A stretch of 64,000 nt of DNA, from positions 1 to 64,000 of the forward strand of contig ARQR01000001.1 in NCBI GenBank assembly GCA_000384495.1. The letters are read 5' to 3'. How positions within the stretch are numbered: position 1 is the stretch's first letter; each line of letters opens with the position of its first letter. Positions 26,941 to 36,532 of this stretch are shown here, piece after piece. The notes under the pieces are model-generated. The model searched no databases. It saw only the letters and a list, made by a program, of their open reading frames with translations, and was not told where the DNA came from. Both the position numbers and the translations under genes were made by a program. The stretch comes from an actinobacterium SCGC AAA015-D07 (GTDB taxonomy: Bacteria; Actinomycetota; Acidimicrobiia; Actinomarinales; Actinomarinaceae).

Positions 26941-28048
26941 TAGTTGGAACTGTCTCCTGAAGGTGTTTGTCTAAATATTTTATAAAAGGTGTTCCACCCG
27001 TTCCTACAACATTTGAATTATTTTGGTTAGACAATGACTGTTCATGTATATATGTCCTTGCATACTCCAAGTGTTTATTTCTAAAAGTGTGAACTTCTTT
27101 TATTATTTCGTTAGTTAATTTGACTGATTTATCTTGGTTTGTAACGCTGCTTCTCTTACTTTCAGACCATTCATCTAAATTATATAATATATATCTATGT
27201 TCGATAGGCATATACAATCTCATTTCATCCAAATACTCTCTTAGTGGATCATTCGAGTGGGTTATTCCAAGAAGTGCATCTAAAACTGGCACTATTGAAC
27301 TTTGAGCACCAGTTTCTCCTCTAAAAAGCTGAGGTTTGCCATTGTATTCATCAACCTCTTCATAAATTACACCTTGTGGTGTTGCGGGATTATTTTTCCA
27401 GCCAAATATATATGGTCTTACACGATTGTAGTAAATAAATGGATCACATTTTTCAGGCATTCTGTTCATTATTGAATTAATTTTTCTTATACTTTCAAGT
27501 GCACTTTCTAAAAATGATTGATCTTCATTTTGATCAAGGAAATAGTGTTTTAAGTTAGATAGTATTTCTTTGGCTTCATACTCAATAGCTACGTGAATCA
27601 TGATAAACCAGTCTTCGTCCATTCCTCCTAAAAAGTTTTGTAAAATTCTTATATTTTCTAAATCGAATGGTTTGTTTTTATCCTGCAGTTTCCAATTATT
27701 TAAAGCATAAGATGCATAAGACAAGATTGGTGGCCTTCCCAACTTTTGAGATATTTTAAACCATGTTTTTGATATATTTTTTGGAATTACTTTGTCTGTC
27801 TTTAAATTGCCCCAGATATAAGCATGGCCAATATACGAGTACAATAACATCGCTCTTTCTAACTCATCAATACCCAGATTTGATATATCTTTTTCTGGTT
27901 CTAGATTTAATACTTCAGACTCAATTTGATTGTTTGCTAATATTTTTGGAAGATTGTTTCCAACATATTCAATGTCATCAAATTCTTTTGAGAGAATAGT
28001 TGATATTTTTGATGGCAGAAAGCCGCTTTCAAGAATTGAAAAATCCAA
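26933..28048 (-). CDS. Indoleamine 2,3-dioxygenase family protein
   Basis: Heme dioxygenase family that opens the indole ring of tryptophan to N-formylkynurenine. The 371-residue protein has LGRPPILSYASYALNNW, RPYIFGW, the block LFRGETGAQSSIVPVLDALLG, the proximal heme-ligand helix HTFRNKHLEYARTYI and the terminal GTGGTPFIKYLDKHL. All of these are characteristic of IDO rather than of bacterial tryptophan 2,3-dioxygenase. It is cotranscribed with ald through an 8-base overlap. Bacterial IDO homologues are uncommon and their substrates are not well established. Confidence 0.88.
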   Translation of the reverse strand: MDFSILESGFLPSKISTILSKEFDDIEYVGNNLPKILANNQIESEVLNLEPEKDISNLGIDELERAMLLYSYIGHAYIWGNLKTDKVIPKNISKTWFKISQKLGRPPILSYASYALNNWKLQDKNKPFDLENIRILQNFLGGMDEDWFIMIHVAIEYEAKEILSNLKHYFLDQNEDQSFLESALESIRKINSIMNRMPEKCDPFIYYNRVRPYIFGWKNNPATPQGVIYEEVDEYNGKPQLFRGETGAQSSIVPVLDALLGITHSNDPLREYLDEMRLYMPIEHRYILYNLDEWSESKRSSVTNQDKSVKLTNEIIKEVHTFRNKHLEYARTYIHEQSLSNQNNSNVVGTGGTPFIKYLDKHLQETVPTND

Positions 28049-28112
28049 TCAGTCCTCCCCCATGGTGATTTATTTTGTTGTTACTAATAATGGTAAACTA
28101 TGTTTTGGAATC

Positions 28113-29606
28113 ATGAAGGATAATTTTTTTGTTATATTAGGAAATCAATTATTTGATCCAAAATACCTAAAAGACCAAGGCTGTAATGAAGTTTTTATGG
28201 CTGAAGATTATGGTCTATGCACATATGTTAATCATCATAAATTAAAAATTTACCTGTTCTTAACTGCGATGAGGGAATATCGAGATGAACTAAATAAAAA
28301 AGAAATAAAAGTAAATTATTTTGATCTTGAAAGTAGAAAGAACAAAAAAGACTACTTCGACTTACTGATTAGTTTTTTGAAAAAAAGAAAAATTGATAAA
28401 ATCCAAATTTTTGAACTGGAAGACAAGCCTTTTGAGAAGAAGTTCCTAAAAAGAATGATTGAAAATTCAATTGATGTAGTAGTAATTAAATCCCCAATGT
28501 TTATTTTTGAAAGAGAAAAGTTTAATGAGATGGCAAAGGGAAAAAAAGTTTATAGAATGGCATCTTTTTACCAAAAAGCGAGAAGGGACTTAAATATTCT
28601 GATGGATAAAAATGATCAACCGGTTGGAGGTAAATGGTCATTTGATGAAGAAAACCGAAAAAAGATTCCAAAAGATACATTAATACCCTCATTACCAAGT
28701 TTTAAAGACTCTATACATAAAGACGACGTAATTAAAGTAATCAGTAAATATTTTCATAATCATCCTGGAGAATTAACAAACTTATGGTTTCCAGTAAGTA
28801 GAAAAGATGCAAAAAAACAACTTGATGAATTCATAAATAATCGTTTTTTAAATTTTGGAATTTACGAGGATGCAATGTTGGAAGGTGAAAATTTTCTTTT
28901 TCATAGCTGTATAAGCTCACTTCTAAATATTGGCCTTTTGACACCTTCTTATGTTATTGAGAGATCAATCAAACTTGCAGATAAATATAATGTTCCAATA
29001 AATTCTCTCGAAGGGTTTATAAGACAAATAATAGGATGGAGAGAATTTATTAGAGGGATTTATCAAGAAGAAGGCGAATATCAAATCAAGCAGAACTATT
29101 GGAACCATAAGAATAAATTAACTGACGCCTGGTATGAAGGTGAAACTGGAATTATTCCTTTAGATGATGCAATTAAAACGACAATAAGGGATGGTTATGT
29201 CCATCATATTCCACGCTTGATGGTGATAAGTAATATTATGAATCTTTGTGAAATACATCCTGATGAAATATACAAATGGTTTATGGAGATGTATATTGAT
29301 TCTTCAGATTGGGTAATGGTTCCTAATGTTTATGGTATGGCAACTTATGCAGATGGTGGTTTGATGTCAACAAAGCCATATACCTGTGGATCAAACTACA
29401 TACTAAAAATGAGTAATTATAAAAAAGGTGAGTGGTGTGATACCTTAGATGGACTGTACTGGAGATTTACAGAAAAGAACAGGGATTTTTACGAATCAAA
29501 TCCTAGACTTTCATTGCTTACTAGGTCTTTAGATAAGATGGACCCTCAAAGAAAGAAGAAGATCTTTGGAGATGCAGAAAAATTTATTAAGTCTAATACA
29601 AAGTAA
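28113..29606 (+). CDS. Photolyase-related (DPRP/FeS-BCP type) protein
   Basis: Flavoprotein of the prokaryotic (6-4) photolyase/cryptochrome branch, expected to repair UV lesions or sense light. I chose ATG 28113 (MKDNFFVILGNQLFDP) because upstream codons would overlap the divergent dioxygenase gene and do not resemble the family. The 497-residue protein has the antenna-type N-domain and the helical FAD domain (YADGGLMSTKPYTCGSNY, KMSNY, GLYWRF). The CxxC cluster ligands expected after KMSNY are replaced (YKKGEW), leaving a single Cys before the LYW block, so the iron-sulfur cluster is doubtful. Confidence 0.85.
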   Translation: MKDNFFVILGNQLFDPKYLKDQGCNEVFMAEDYGLCTYVNHHKLKIYLFLTAMREYRDELNKKEIKVNYFDLESRKNKKDYFDLLISFLKKRKIDKIQIFELEDKPFEKKFLKRMIENSIDVVVIKSPMFIFEREKFNEMAKGKKVYRMASFYQKARRDLNILMDKNDQPVGGKWSFDEENRKKIPKDTLIPSLPSFKDSIHKDDVIKVISKYFHNHPGELTNLWFPVSRKDAKKQLDEFINNRFLNFGIYEDAMLEGENFLFHSCISSLLNIGLLTPSYVIERSIKLADKYNVPINSLEGFIRQIIGWREFIRGIYQEEGEYQIKQNYWNHKNKLTDAWYEGETGIIPLDDAIKTTIRDGYVHHIPRLMVISNIMNLCEIHPDEIYKWFMEMYIDSSDWVMVPNVYGMATYADGGLMSTKPYTCGSNYILKMSNYKKGEWCDTLDGLYWRFTEKNRDFYESNPRLSLLTRSLDKMDPQRKKKIFGDAEKFIKSNTK

Positions 29607-30386
29607 CTAGCTATTTCGCTCTAAATATTTTCTTAGCTTTAGTGGTTCGTCAGTCATAATTCCATCACACCCAAACTCCAAACATTTGTCAAAATCTTCA
29701 TCATTATTTACAGTCCAAATATGTAAATATAAGTTATTGATTTCACAAAATTCTTTCAGCTTTCTTGAGTGGACTTTTAATCCTCTATAAATAAAAGGTG
29801 CTTGAAGAGCTTGTATTCTAAAATTACGTTTTTTTGTTGGTAAATATCTTGCAATGACATTTTCCCTAAATGATCCTGAAGTTAATATTTCACCATTAGA
29901 AAGCTCTATAAATTCATCCAATCGTGATGGACTAAATGAGGAGACTAGGGTTCTGTCTTCGGCATTTGTCTCTTTAATTATTTTGTAAACTTTTTCCGCC
30001 ATACCAGATTCTTTTAAATCTAAATTAAAACAAAGTTTATCAAAAATAGATAAGGCCTCTTTCAATAAAACAAAGCTGGTCTTTCTGTTTAAATCTTTTC
30101 TTTCATAAAATTTTGATCCAGCATTAATTTTTTTTAAATCTTTCCAATTTAACTCAGATATGTTTCCTTTTTCATGAGTTGTTCTATCTAATGTTGCATC
30201 ATGGTTTAAAATAATCTCCCCATCTTTTGTCATTCTCAAATCAGTTTCAAAGTGTGTAAAGTTGTGTTCAACTGTATGTTCTAAAGCATGTAAAGTATTT
30301 TCAGGGACTACATTAATTCCACCCCTGTGGGGAATTATGGTTGGTTTTTCTCCCCTAAAATAATAATTTCTATCCAGAAACACCAC
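29607..30386 (-). CDS. Glycerophosphodiester phosphodiesterase
   Basis: Hydrolyses glycerophosphodiesters to glycerol 3-phosphate and an alcohol. The 259-residue TIM-barrel protein has IIPHRGGINVVPENTLHAL with the catalytic His-Arg, HFETDLRMTKDGEIILNHD with the metal Glu and Asp, and a terminal GCDGIMTDEP. No signal peptide is seen, so it is cytoplasmic. The start is a GTG pair at 30386/30383, overlapping the tldE-like gene by 14-17 bases. Confidence 0.93.
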   Translation of the reverse strand: MVFLDRNYYFRGEKPTIIPHRGGINVVPENTLHALEHTVEHNFTHFETDLRMTKDGEIILNHDATLDRTTHEKGNISELNWKDLKKINAGSKFYERKDLNRKTSFVLLKEALSIFDKLCFNLDLKESGMAEKVYKIIKETNAEDRTLVSSFSPSRLDEFIELSNGEILTSGSFRENVIARYLPTKKRNFRIQALQAPFIYRGLKVHSRKLKEFCEINNLYLHIWTVNNDEDFDKCLEFGCDGIMTDEPLKLRKYLERNS

Positions 30387-31695
30387 CGGTGAAATTAAAT
30401 TCTTTTAAATGCAACATTGGTACATTTAAAATACCTTCACCAAATTCGGAATCGGCAAATCTACTATCTGATCCAACTCCCAAAACGTTACCTTGTCCTA
30501 AAGATGACATAAAACTTTGTGTGAATCTTAATCTTCCAACAGGCTTTGTTACTTTACCATTCTCAATTAAATATGAACCATTTCTATTTAAACCAGTAAC
30601 TACTTGAGTTATAGGATCTAGAACCCTACAGTACCAAAATTCATTTATATAGATTCCTTTTTTAACATTAGAAATCATTTCTTCTTTGGAAATATCACCA
30701 GGCTTCAGATATAAATTTGTTCCAAGTCCTCCAAAACTATCTCCCCATCCGAACATTTCATGAAATGTGTTGCTTTGATTGAGTTCATTTGCTGTCCGTC
30801 TCGTATGAAAATAGTTTTTTGGGATACCATTTGTAATTATTTCTATTTTTTTCTTAGGTGCACCTGATGCATCAATTTTAAAATTAAGTGCCCCCTTTTT
30901 GTGTGGATCGTCTTCTAGATTTATCTTTTCATCAAATTGCTCTACATTTATTTCTATAGGAGAGGTCCCATCAACTTTACTCTTTGCATTAAATCCATAA
31001 ACAGATAGAAAAACTAAAATTGTACTTACCGCATCAGGTCCTAAAATTACCTCGTAAACTCCAGGGTCAATGTCTTCTGGATTTTGAGATTCTTTAGTTA
31101 TTTCGAATGCTTCTTGTCCAACTTTCTGAGCGTCTATATCACTTAAGATTTTATTTCCAATATGAGACGAACCCGCAGATGTCTCCGATCTAAAGATTCC
31201 ATCTAAAAAGGCGCTTGTTGCGGTATCACTAGAGTTCAGTCCATTGGTGTTCCATACAAAAACATTAGATACATTTGAAGAACAATAACCAGCACCATTG
31301 TAGGTTTGACCTTGTTCTATAAATTCTTTTACTTTTAGTGCTCTGGTGTCAGGATCATCAGGAGATATGTCTTTATATCCGTTAAAAGAATTTTCCTTAC
31401 TGGTCAGACCTGGCCAAGTTGAGTCTTTGGGGTTGTTTCCAATCTCTGAAAGAGCTTTTTTGATAATATCTTCAATTGATCCCATAGAGGTAATGTTTAA
31501 ATTTAAATTTGTTGTTTTTCCATCGGCATGGAAAGTTAAAAAAATATCTGTTAATTCCTCTTCAACATTTTGATGTATATGGGAGTTGGCAAACCTTGTA
31601 AGAGACTCTGTAGAATTAATCATTTTTATCTCACACTCGACGCCTGCAGGAATTAATTTTCCAATATCATCGATTAAATTATCCCAGATTTTCAT
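30370..31695 (-). CDS. TldE/PmbA family protein, partner of TldD
   Basis: The 441-residue protein lacks a zinc HExxxH motif, as the TldE half of the TldD/TldE protease does. Family features are the N-terminal CEIKMINSTESLTRFANSHIHQN and the C-terminal GRNGS-like TGLNRNGSYLIENGKV. TldD/E cleaves unstructured peptides and processes certain modified peptides. It overlaps tldD by 4 bases, so they are made as a pair. No precursor peptide gene is seen nearby. Confidence 0.88.
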   Translation of the reverse strand: MKIWDNLIDDIGKLIPAGVECEIKMINSTESLTRFANSHIHQNVEEELTDIFLTFHADGKTTNLNLNITSMGSIEDIIKKALSEIGNNPKDSTWPGLTSKENSFNGYKDISPDDPDTRALKVKEFIEQGQTYNGAGYCSSNVSNVFVWNTNGLNSSDTATSAFLDGIFRSETSAGSSHIGNKILSDIDAQKVGQEAFEITKESQNPEDIDPGVYEVILGPDAVSTILVFLSVYGFNAKSKVDGTSPIEINVEQFDEKINLEDDPHKKGALNFKIDASGAPKKKIEIITNGIPKNYFHTRRTANELNQSNTFHEMFGWGDSFGGLGTNLYLKPGDISKEEMISNVKKGIYINEFWYCRVLDPITQVVTGLNRNGSYLIENGKVTKPVGRLRFTQSFMSSLGQGNVLGVGSDSRFADSEFGEGILNVPMLHLKEFNFTGGVSG

Positions 31696-33128
31696 CCTCT
31701 TACACCAATTCTCACATTTTTGAATCTTGCTGGAGAAGCTGGGTGACCAGTGTGTCCTATCTGGCTTGGTTGCCCTTTACCACAATTTGGTGTTCCCCAA
31801 AATATCCATTCATCTTCACCAGCCAGCATGTCCATACTCCCCCAGAAATTAGGAGTAATACCTGTATAAGTCGGATTTTTAACCATGTCGGTTATCTTCC
31901 CATTTTTGACAAGCCACCCAACTTCACATCCAAATTGAAAATTTAACCTTAAATCATCTATTGACCACGAACGATTTGTTTCCATATATACACCATCGTC
32001 TGTTGAAGAAATTATTTCATCCAAAGATGAATCACCTGGAAGAAGGCCAACATTTGTCATTCTAACCATTGGCAACCTTCCATATCCATCAGCTCTTACC
32101 ATTCCTCCTGGATTAACACCAGCAATGGCTGCACTATCGCGTCCAGTCAACACTCCTGTCCATATCCCCTCTTTAACAATGTCTACTCTTTGAGCAGGAG
32201 TTCCTTCATCATCATATTTGAACGTTGCTAAAGCTCCGGGCAAGGTAGCATCTGCAACTATATTCATTAATGGTGAGCCATATTTATGCTCATTTAATTT
32301 ACTGAGTTCAAGGTGAGACGTACCAGCATATGCAGCTTCCCAACCTAAAATTCTATCTAGCTCAATCGCGTGACCAACTGACTCATGTATCTGAAGTGCA
32401 AGTTGACTGCCTTCTAAAATCAAATCTCTTGTCCCCTCAGGACATTGTGGAGATGTTAAAAGTCTTTTAGATTCTTCAGAAATTCTCTCAACATGATCTA
32501 AAAATTTAAAACTTTGAATGACTTCCCATCCTCCTGTTCTGTATTCACCAAAAGATTGTGGATATGATCGTATTTGTGTTTCTCCATCACCAATACTTAA
32601 GGAAGAAATGCCACCACCAGATTCAATTATGTTCTGGTATATTTCATGACCCTGGCTCGATGCAAACCACTTCTCAGTATCCCAAAAATTTAGCCTGCCA
32701 AAGGCTCTGGAGCTACCTATTTTTTTCATTTCATGAGTTGAGGAAACTATTAAATCTATTTGATCAGTTGTCGAAACCTTAAAAGGATTTTGTTCATGTG
32801 GTGTTACATATTCATCTTTTACAATTGGAACATCAGCTAATGGAAAATCTTTACCTGGTACCTTAGAAGATGCTTTTGCAATTAAATATGCTTTTTTTCC
32901 AGCCTCCTTTAGTGACTCATCCGATAGGTCATAAGTAGCATAAAATCCCCATGACGATCCCACTAAGGCTCGTATACCTAAACCCATATTTTCAGAGTTA
33001 CTAAAATCCTCCAACTCACCGTCTTTTGAAGATATATCTCTACTTTTTGATATTAGAATTCTTGCGTCAGCGTATTGTGCACCTGAGCTTATTGCTGCAT
33101 CAATACTTTTGTTTATTTCATTAAACAT
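31692..33128 (-). CDS. tldD: TldD family metalloprotease
   Basis: Catalytic subunit of the TldD/TldE protease. The 478-residue protein has the zinc motif HESVGHAIELDR near residue 255 and the conserved block YDDEGTPAQRVDIVKEGIW. The start MFNEINKSIDAAISSGAQYADARI fits the family. The gene lies 49 bases from the divergent LOG gene and overlaps the tldE-like gene. Confidence 0.92.
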   Translation of the reverse strand: MFNEINKSIDAAISSGAQYADARILISKSRDISSKDGELEDFSNSENMGLGIRALVGSSWGFYATYDLSDESLKEAGKKAYLIAKASSKVPGKDFPLADVPIVKDEYVTPHEQNPFKVSTTDQIDLIVSSTHEMKKIGSSRAFGRLNFWDTEKWFASSQGHEIYQNIIESGGGISSLSIGDGETQIRSYPQSFGEYRTGGWEVIQSFKFLDHVERISEESKRLLTSPQCPEGTRDLILEGSQLALQIHESVGHAIELDRILGWEAAYAGTSHLELSKLNEHKYGSPLMNIVADATLPGALATFKYDDEGTPAQRVDIVKEGIWTGVLTGRDSAAIAGVNPGGMVRADGYGRLPMVRMTNVGLLPGDSSLDEIISSTDDGVYMETNRSWSIDDLRLNFQFGCEVGWLVKNGKITDMVKNPTYTGITPNFWGSMDMLAGEDEWIFWGTPNCGKGQPSQIGHTGHPASPARFKNVRIGVRG

Positions 33129-33177
33129 TTATTTTATTTTACACCTCTATATGATTGAGCGTCTGTAATCTTTTTAT

Positions 33178-33729
33178 ATGAAACAAATTACAGTATTTGG
33201 ATCTTCAAGATGCAAAGAAGGTGACTCAGAATATGAATTTGCTGAAAGTGTTGGTAGCTTGATCGGTAAATATGGACATAATGTTGCAACTGGTGGGTAT
33301 CAGGGGACTATGGAAGCCGTATCAAAAGGAGCAGCGAATCAAGGAGTTAAAGTTATCGGAGTTACTGTACCAACATTATTTTCAGATAAAGCAAGTAAAG
33401 GTTTCGAACGTACACCTAATTCATATGTAAACAATGAAATTAAAGCTGAAAGTTTATCAAATCGAATTCATTATTTGCTGAACGAATCAAAAGCTTTCAT
33501 TGTGTTACCGGGTAAAATTGGAACACTTACCGAGCTTTTTGTTGCTTGGAACTCAAATTATTTGTACAACATTAATAAAGAATATGACTTAATCCCCATA
33601 TACTTGAAAAAAGATTTTTGGAAAGAAATTATTGATAATCTTCCCGAGAATATGGAACTTGATAAACAGTTTATAAATTATTTTGAAAGTATTGAAGATT
33701 TAGAGGAAATTATTTCTAAATTAAACTAG
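33178..33729 (+). CDS. LOG family protein (putative nucleotide phosphoribohydrolase)
   Basis: A 183-residue Rossmann protein of the LOG family, whose members release bases from nucleoside 5'-monophosphates, including cytokinin precursors. It has [16 protein letters not shown] at the start, [16 protein letters not shown], and [12 protein letters not shown] where the signature is PGGxGTxxE. The second Gly of the signature is Lys, which may affect the phosphate site. It converges with the sigma factor gene and overlaps its end by 9 bases. Confidence 0.85.
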   Translation: MKQITVFGSSRCKEGDSEYEFAESVGSLIGKYGHNVATGGYQGTMEAVSKGAANQGVKVIGVTVPTLFSDKASKGFERTPNSYVNNEIKAESLSNRIHYLLNESKAFIVLPGKIGTLTELFVAWNSNYLYNINKEYDLIPIYLKKDFWKEIIDNLPENMELDKQFINYFESIEDLEEIISKLN

Positions 33730-34776
33730 GTCTTGCTCTCTAATTCCAAATGAAGGATGTCTTAACCTACAAAGTGCAAGTTTTTCAAGCTGTCTGATTC
33801 TTTCTCTAGTTAAATCAAATTCTTCACCAATTTCTTCTAAAGTTCTTGGTACACCATCATAGAAACCATATCTGAGAGCTAGTATTCTTCCTTCTCTTTC
33901 AGGTAGCCTACTAATACTATCTCGCAAACTTTCAGCAACATCAAGATCTTGTACGATTAATGATGGATCACTTGCGTCTTCATCTTGTATAAAATCTCCA
34001 AGTTGAGCTCCATCTTCTCCGACAGGTTGCTCCAGAGAAACAGTATCAGCTACGCTCAAAGCTAATTCAACTTTGTCTACACCAACACCTGCTTCTTTTG
34101 CTATTTCTTGAGGTTTTGGATCTCTTCCAAGTTCAGCTTTTAATTGTGCTTGAGCGGCTCTGACAGCAGCCATTGTATCGTGCAAGTGTACAGGTATCCT
34201 TACTGTTCTTGATTTATCAGCAATTGCTCTTGTAATTGCTTGTCTGATCCACCATGTTGCATAGGTTGAAAACTTAAATCCTTTTCTCCAATCGAATTTT
34301 TCAACTGCTCTTATTAATCCTAAGTTTCCTTCTTGAATTAAATCTAAAAAGTCGATTCCAGAAGTGTTTGCATATCTTCGAGCATTTGCGACTACAAGTC
34401 TCAAGTTAGCAGTTAGGAACGCATCTTTTGCTTCAGCTCCTTTTTTTCGGTCTCGCTTTAACCTAATTTCACCTTTTTTATCTTTGTATTGCTTTTTAGT
34501 TAATTTAACAGCAGCTTTTTCACCAGATTCAATTTTTTGGGCTAATTCAACTTCTTGCTCAGCAGTTAAAAGATCAAAGTTTCCGATAGCAGTAAGATAT
34601 TGGCTAACTAAATCGGTTGTAAGTTTTCCTTTATCGTCAGCAAGTTTCTTAACCAATGATTTTGCTTTTTCTTTAGCTTCAGCTTCTTGCTCAGGGGTTA
34701 ATGAATCTTCCTCAGCAGCAAGTTCTGCTTCCATTTTTGAAGCTTTAGGTTTAGATGGGATTGTTTTTGTCACCAT
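33721..34776 (-). CDS. RNA polymerase sigma factor, primary (RpoD/SigA) type
   Basis: A 351-residue sigma-70 factor. Region 1.2 begins near [24 protein letters not shown]. Region 2 contains [19 protein letters not shown] and [16 protein letters not shown]. Region 3 follows, and region 4 contains [20 protein letters not shown]. The lysine-rich N-terminus replaces a long region 1.1. The full set of conserved regions and the lack of another sigma in view fit the housekeeping factor, but a group 2 factor cannot be excluded. Confidence 0.9.
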   Translation of the reverse strand: MVTKTIPSKPKASKMEAELAAEEDSLTPEQEAEAKEKAKSLVKKLADDKGKLTTDLVSQYLTAIGNFDLLTAEQEVELAQKIESGEKAAVKLTKKQYKDKKGEIRLKRDRKKGAEAKDAFLTANLRLVVANARRYANTSGIDFLDLIQEGNLGLIRAVEKFDWRKGFKFSTYATWWIRQAITRAIADKSRTVRIPVHLHDTMAAVRAAQAQLKAELGRDPKPQEIAKEAGVGVDKVELALSVADTVSLEQPVGEDGAQLGDFIQDEDASDPSLIVQDLDVAESLRDSISRLPEREGRILALRYGFYDGVPRTLEEIGEEFDLTRERIRQLEKLALCRLRHPSFGIREQDLV

Positions 34777-34843
34777 TGTTTTGACCTTTAAATTTAATTT
34801 CTAGTTACCGAAAAGTAAGGATAGAGCTGTTTTTAATTTAAAG

Positions 34844-35746
34844 CTAATTAAATTCTCCAATATTTTCAGTGTTTTCTAACAATACTGATTTTTTGGCTGA
34901 TTTATATATATATGTAATCCACAAGAGGTCAGCTAGTAACAAGTGAAGGATGCTTAAGGGCAAAATAATATTTGATACTACATTTAATGTTCCAAGTGCT
35001 ACACCGGTATAAATTAACAATTTTATACTTTGAGTCTTAATTCCGAATTCTTTTCTCAATCTATTCGATTCCAAAAAGAGAAAGATTGATAGAATCATCG
35101 ACACTATTGGATGAACTATTCTCAATCTTGTAAGTAGTTCACTTGTTGAGTCAAAATCGTCTGCAAGTCCCTCAATAAATGATGCGCTTGGAAATAGTAC
35201 GTCTGCCAATGCTGTAATTGAACCCGTCGCTCCAGTTAAGAAAAACAGGATGAATGCAATCTTTAATCTCTGATCAAAAAAATAATTTAAGCTACTTTTT
35301 GATTCATTTAGAAGAAAATAAATTAAAGTATAGAAACCTAAAAGTGCAAAGGTGTTTACTAGGTGTAGTGGTACTGCAATAATTCTTGGTAATGATGAAT
35401 TCAGTCCAACCCATTCATAAATTACAATTATTGCTCCTATTAAAGCTTCCAGTAAAACAAAAAAAGTTAAGTAATTTATAATTTTTTTTTGAATCAATGG
35501 CGTATCTGAATCTCTACTTTTTAAAAACAACAAAATTGTAATGATTAACAAAACTCCACTGATAGACCTATGACTAAATTCAATAATCTCAGATGTTGTA
35601 TCAAGGCTTGGAACCACTCTTCCATTACAAGTTGGCCAAGATGCTCCACATCCGTCACCAGATCCTGTTGCTCTCACAATTGCTCCTGCAAGAATTGAGA
35701 GAATTGAGGTTACAAGGCCTGCAGTTGCTAGACTATGCAATTTCAT
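34844..35746 (-). CDS. ctaA: Heme A synthase (CtaA/COX15)
   Basis: Oxidises heme O to heme A for the cytochrome oxidase. The 300-residue protein has about eight membrane helices. The N-terminal GAIVRATGSGDGCGASWPTCNG contains the conserved paired cysteines, and EFSHRSISGVL holds a heme-ligand His. It overlaps the HTH protein gene by 4 bases. Heme O synthase and the oxidase operon are about 9 kb away in this window. Confidence 0.93.
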   Translation of the reverse strand: MKLHSLATAGLVTSILSILAGAIVRATGSGDGCGASWPTCNGRVVPSLDTTSEIIEFSHRSISGVLLIITILLFLKSRDSDTPLIQKKIINYLTFFVLLEALIGAIIVIYEWVGLNSSLPRIIAVPLHLVNTFALLGFYTLIYFLLNESKSSLNYFFDQRLKIAFILFFLTGATGSITALADVLFPSASFIEGLADDFDSTSELLTRLRIVHPIVSMILSIFLFLESNRLRKEFGIKTQSIKLLIYTGVALGTLNVVSNIILPLSILHLLLADLLWITYIYKSAKKSVLLENTENIGEFN

Positions 35747-36336
35747 AAAAGATTATCAATAAATAAGTTGAAAGAATTTAAAAACATCTGGAATGCTTTT
35801 ACTGCAATATACAAAAGTATGCTTACAGAAATAAAAGTTTTTATGTTCCTAGAAAAATAAAATGATAATTGTTTTGGATCTCCGATATAAGGTCTTTCTT
35901 CTAATGCATTTTCATATAATTCATCAAAATCAATTTTTTTGTCATCATCAATAACTTCCTTGTCTGAGTAAACATCAAAGACATTCATTTCTGATGTAGT
36001 ATTTTTCTGCTTTTTCTCTTTGTCTGATTTAAATCTATTAAATATTCCAGACTTTAGATCAACATTCTTTTCCTTGTCGATTGTAAATAATGAGTCTTCA
36101 ATTATTTTTTCTGAATTTTTGATTGGTTTAAAGTCATTTGATTCTAAAGTTTGAGAAATTTCTTTTCCCAATAATCCTTCAAGCGCAGCTATTATTTTTG
36201 AATCTGTTGGTAAGCTTGTTCCAGACTCCCATTTTTTTACATCTTTTGTTGTTACCCCAGTAAAAGAGGCTACTTGCTTTATAGAAAGACCTCTCTCTTC
36301 CCTAAGCTTTACAAAGTTTGAAGAAAAATTATTCAT
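35743..36336 (-). CDS. HTH domain membrane-anchored protein
   Basis: A 197-residue protein with an N-terminal XRE-type helix-turn-helix (residues about 8-60, LREERGLSIKQVASFTGV and KKWESGTSLPTDSKI). A charged linker and one transmembrane segment near the C-terminus follow (TFISVSILLYIAVKAFQMF). The plan is like RodZ or a membrane-bound regulator, but the periplasmic domain is missing. It is cotranscribed with ctaA. Target and role are unknown. Confidence 0.7.
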   Translation of the reverse strand: MNNFSSNFVKLREERGLSIKQVASFTGVTTKDVKKWESGTSLPTDSKIIAALEGLLGKEISQTLESNDFKPIKNSEKIIEDSLFTIDKEKNVDLKSGIFNRFKSDKEKKQKNTTSEMNVFDVYSDKEVIDDDKKIDFDELYENALEERPYIGDPKQLSFYFSRNIKTFISVSILLYIAVKAFQMFLNSFNLFIDNLL

Positions 36337-36346
36337 TATTTAATAA

Positions 36347-36376
36347 TTGTATTCGATAATTTAGTTTTTATACAAT
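36347..36376 (+). promoter_or_regulatory. Probable promoter of tRNA-Sec
   Basis: TTGTAT at 36347-36352 and TACAAT at 36371-36376, 18 bases apart, precede the tRNA by 13 bases, which is the right distance for a start just ahead of it. Inferred from sequence alone. Confidence 0.45.
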
Positions 36377-36389
36377 TAGTCTTATTTGT

Positions 36390-36481
36390 GGAGGTGAATG
36401 AGCGCCTGGTGGGCTCCACAGTCTTCAAAACTGTTGAAAGGCTTAAGTGTCTTTGGCGGGTTCGATTCCCGTCCACCTCCG
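36390..36481 (+). tRNA. selC: tRNA-Sec (anticodon UCA)
   Basis: Selenocysteine tRNA, about 92 bases. It has the long acceptor arm (GGAGGTG with CACCTCC, possible eighth pair A-C), D arm GAGC/GCTC, anticodon stem ACAGT/ACTGT with loop CTTCAAA (anticodon TCA), and a long variable stem AAAGGC/GTCTTT. The T arm is GCGGG TTCGATT CCCGT, and the discriminator G matches tRNA-Sec. CCA is not encoded. It shows that the cell inserts Sec at UGA, in agreement with selD at the other end of the window. SelA and SelB are not in view. Confidence 0.95.
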
Positions 36482-36532
36482 CTAGTTTTATTTATTAATA
36501 TAGATAACATTAAATTAGAAATTAATGAGTAA

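Noticed and set aside
27930..28112. Longer N-terminus of the photolyase-related protein
   Set aside because: It overlaps the divergent dioxygenase gene, lacks family similarity, and ATG 28113 gives the expected MKDNFFVILGNQL start.
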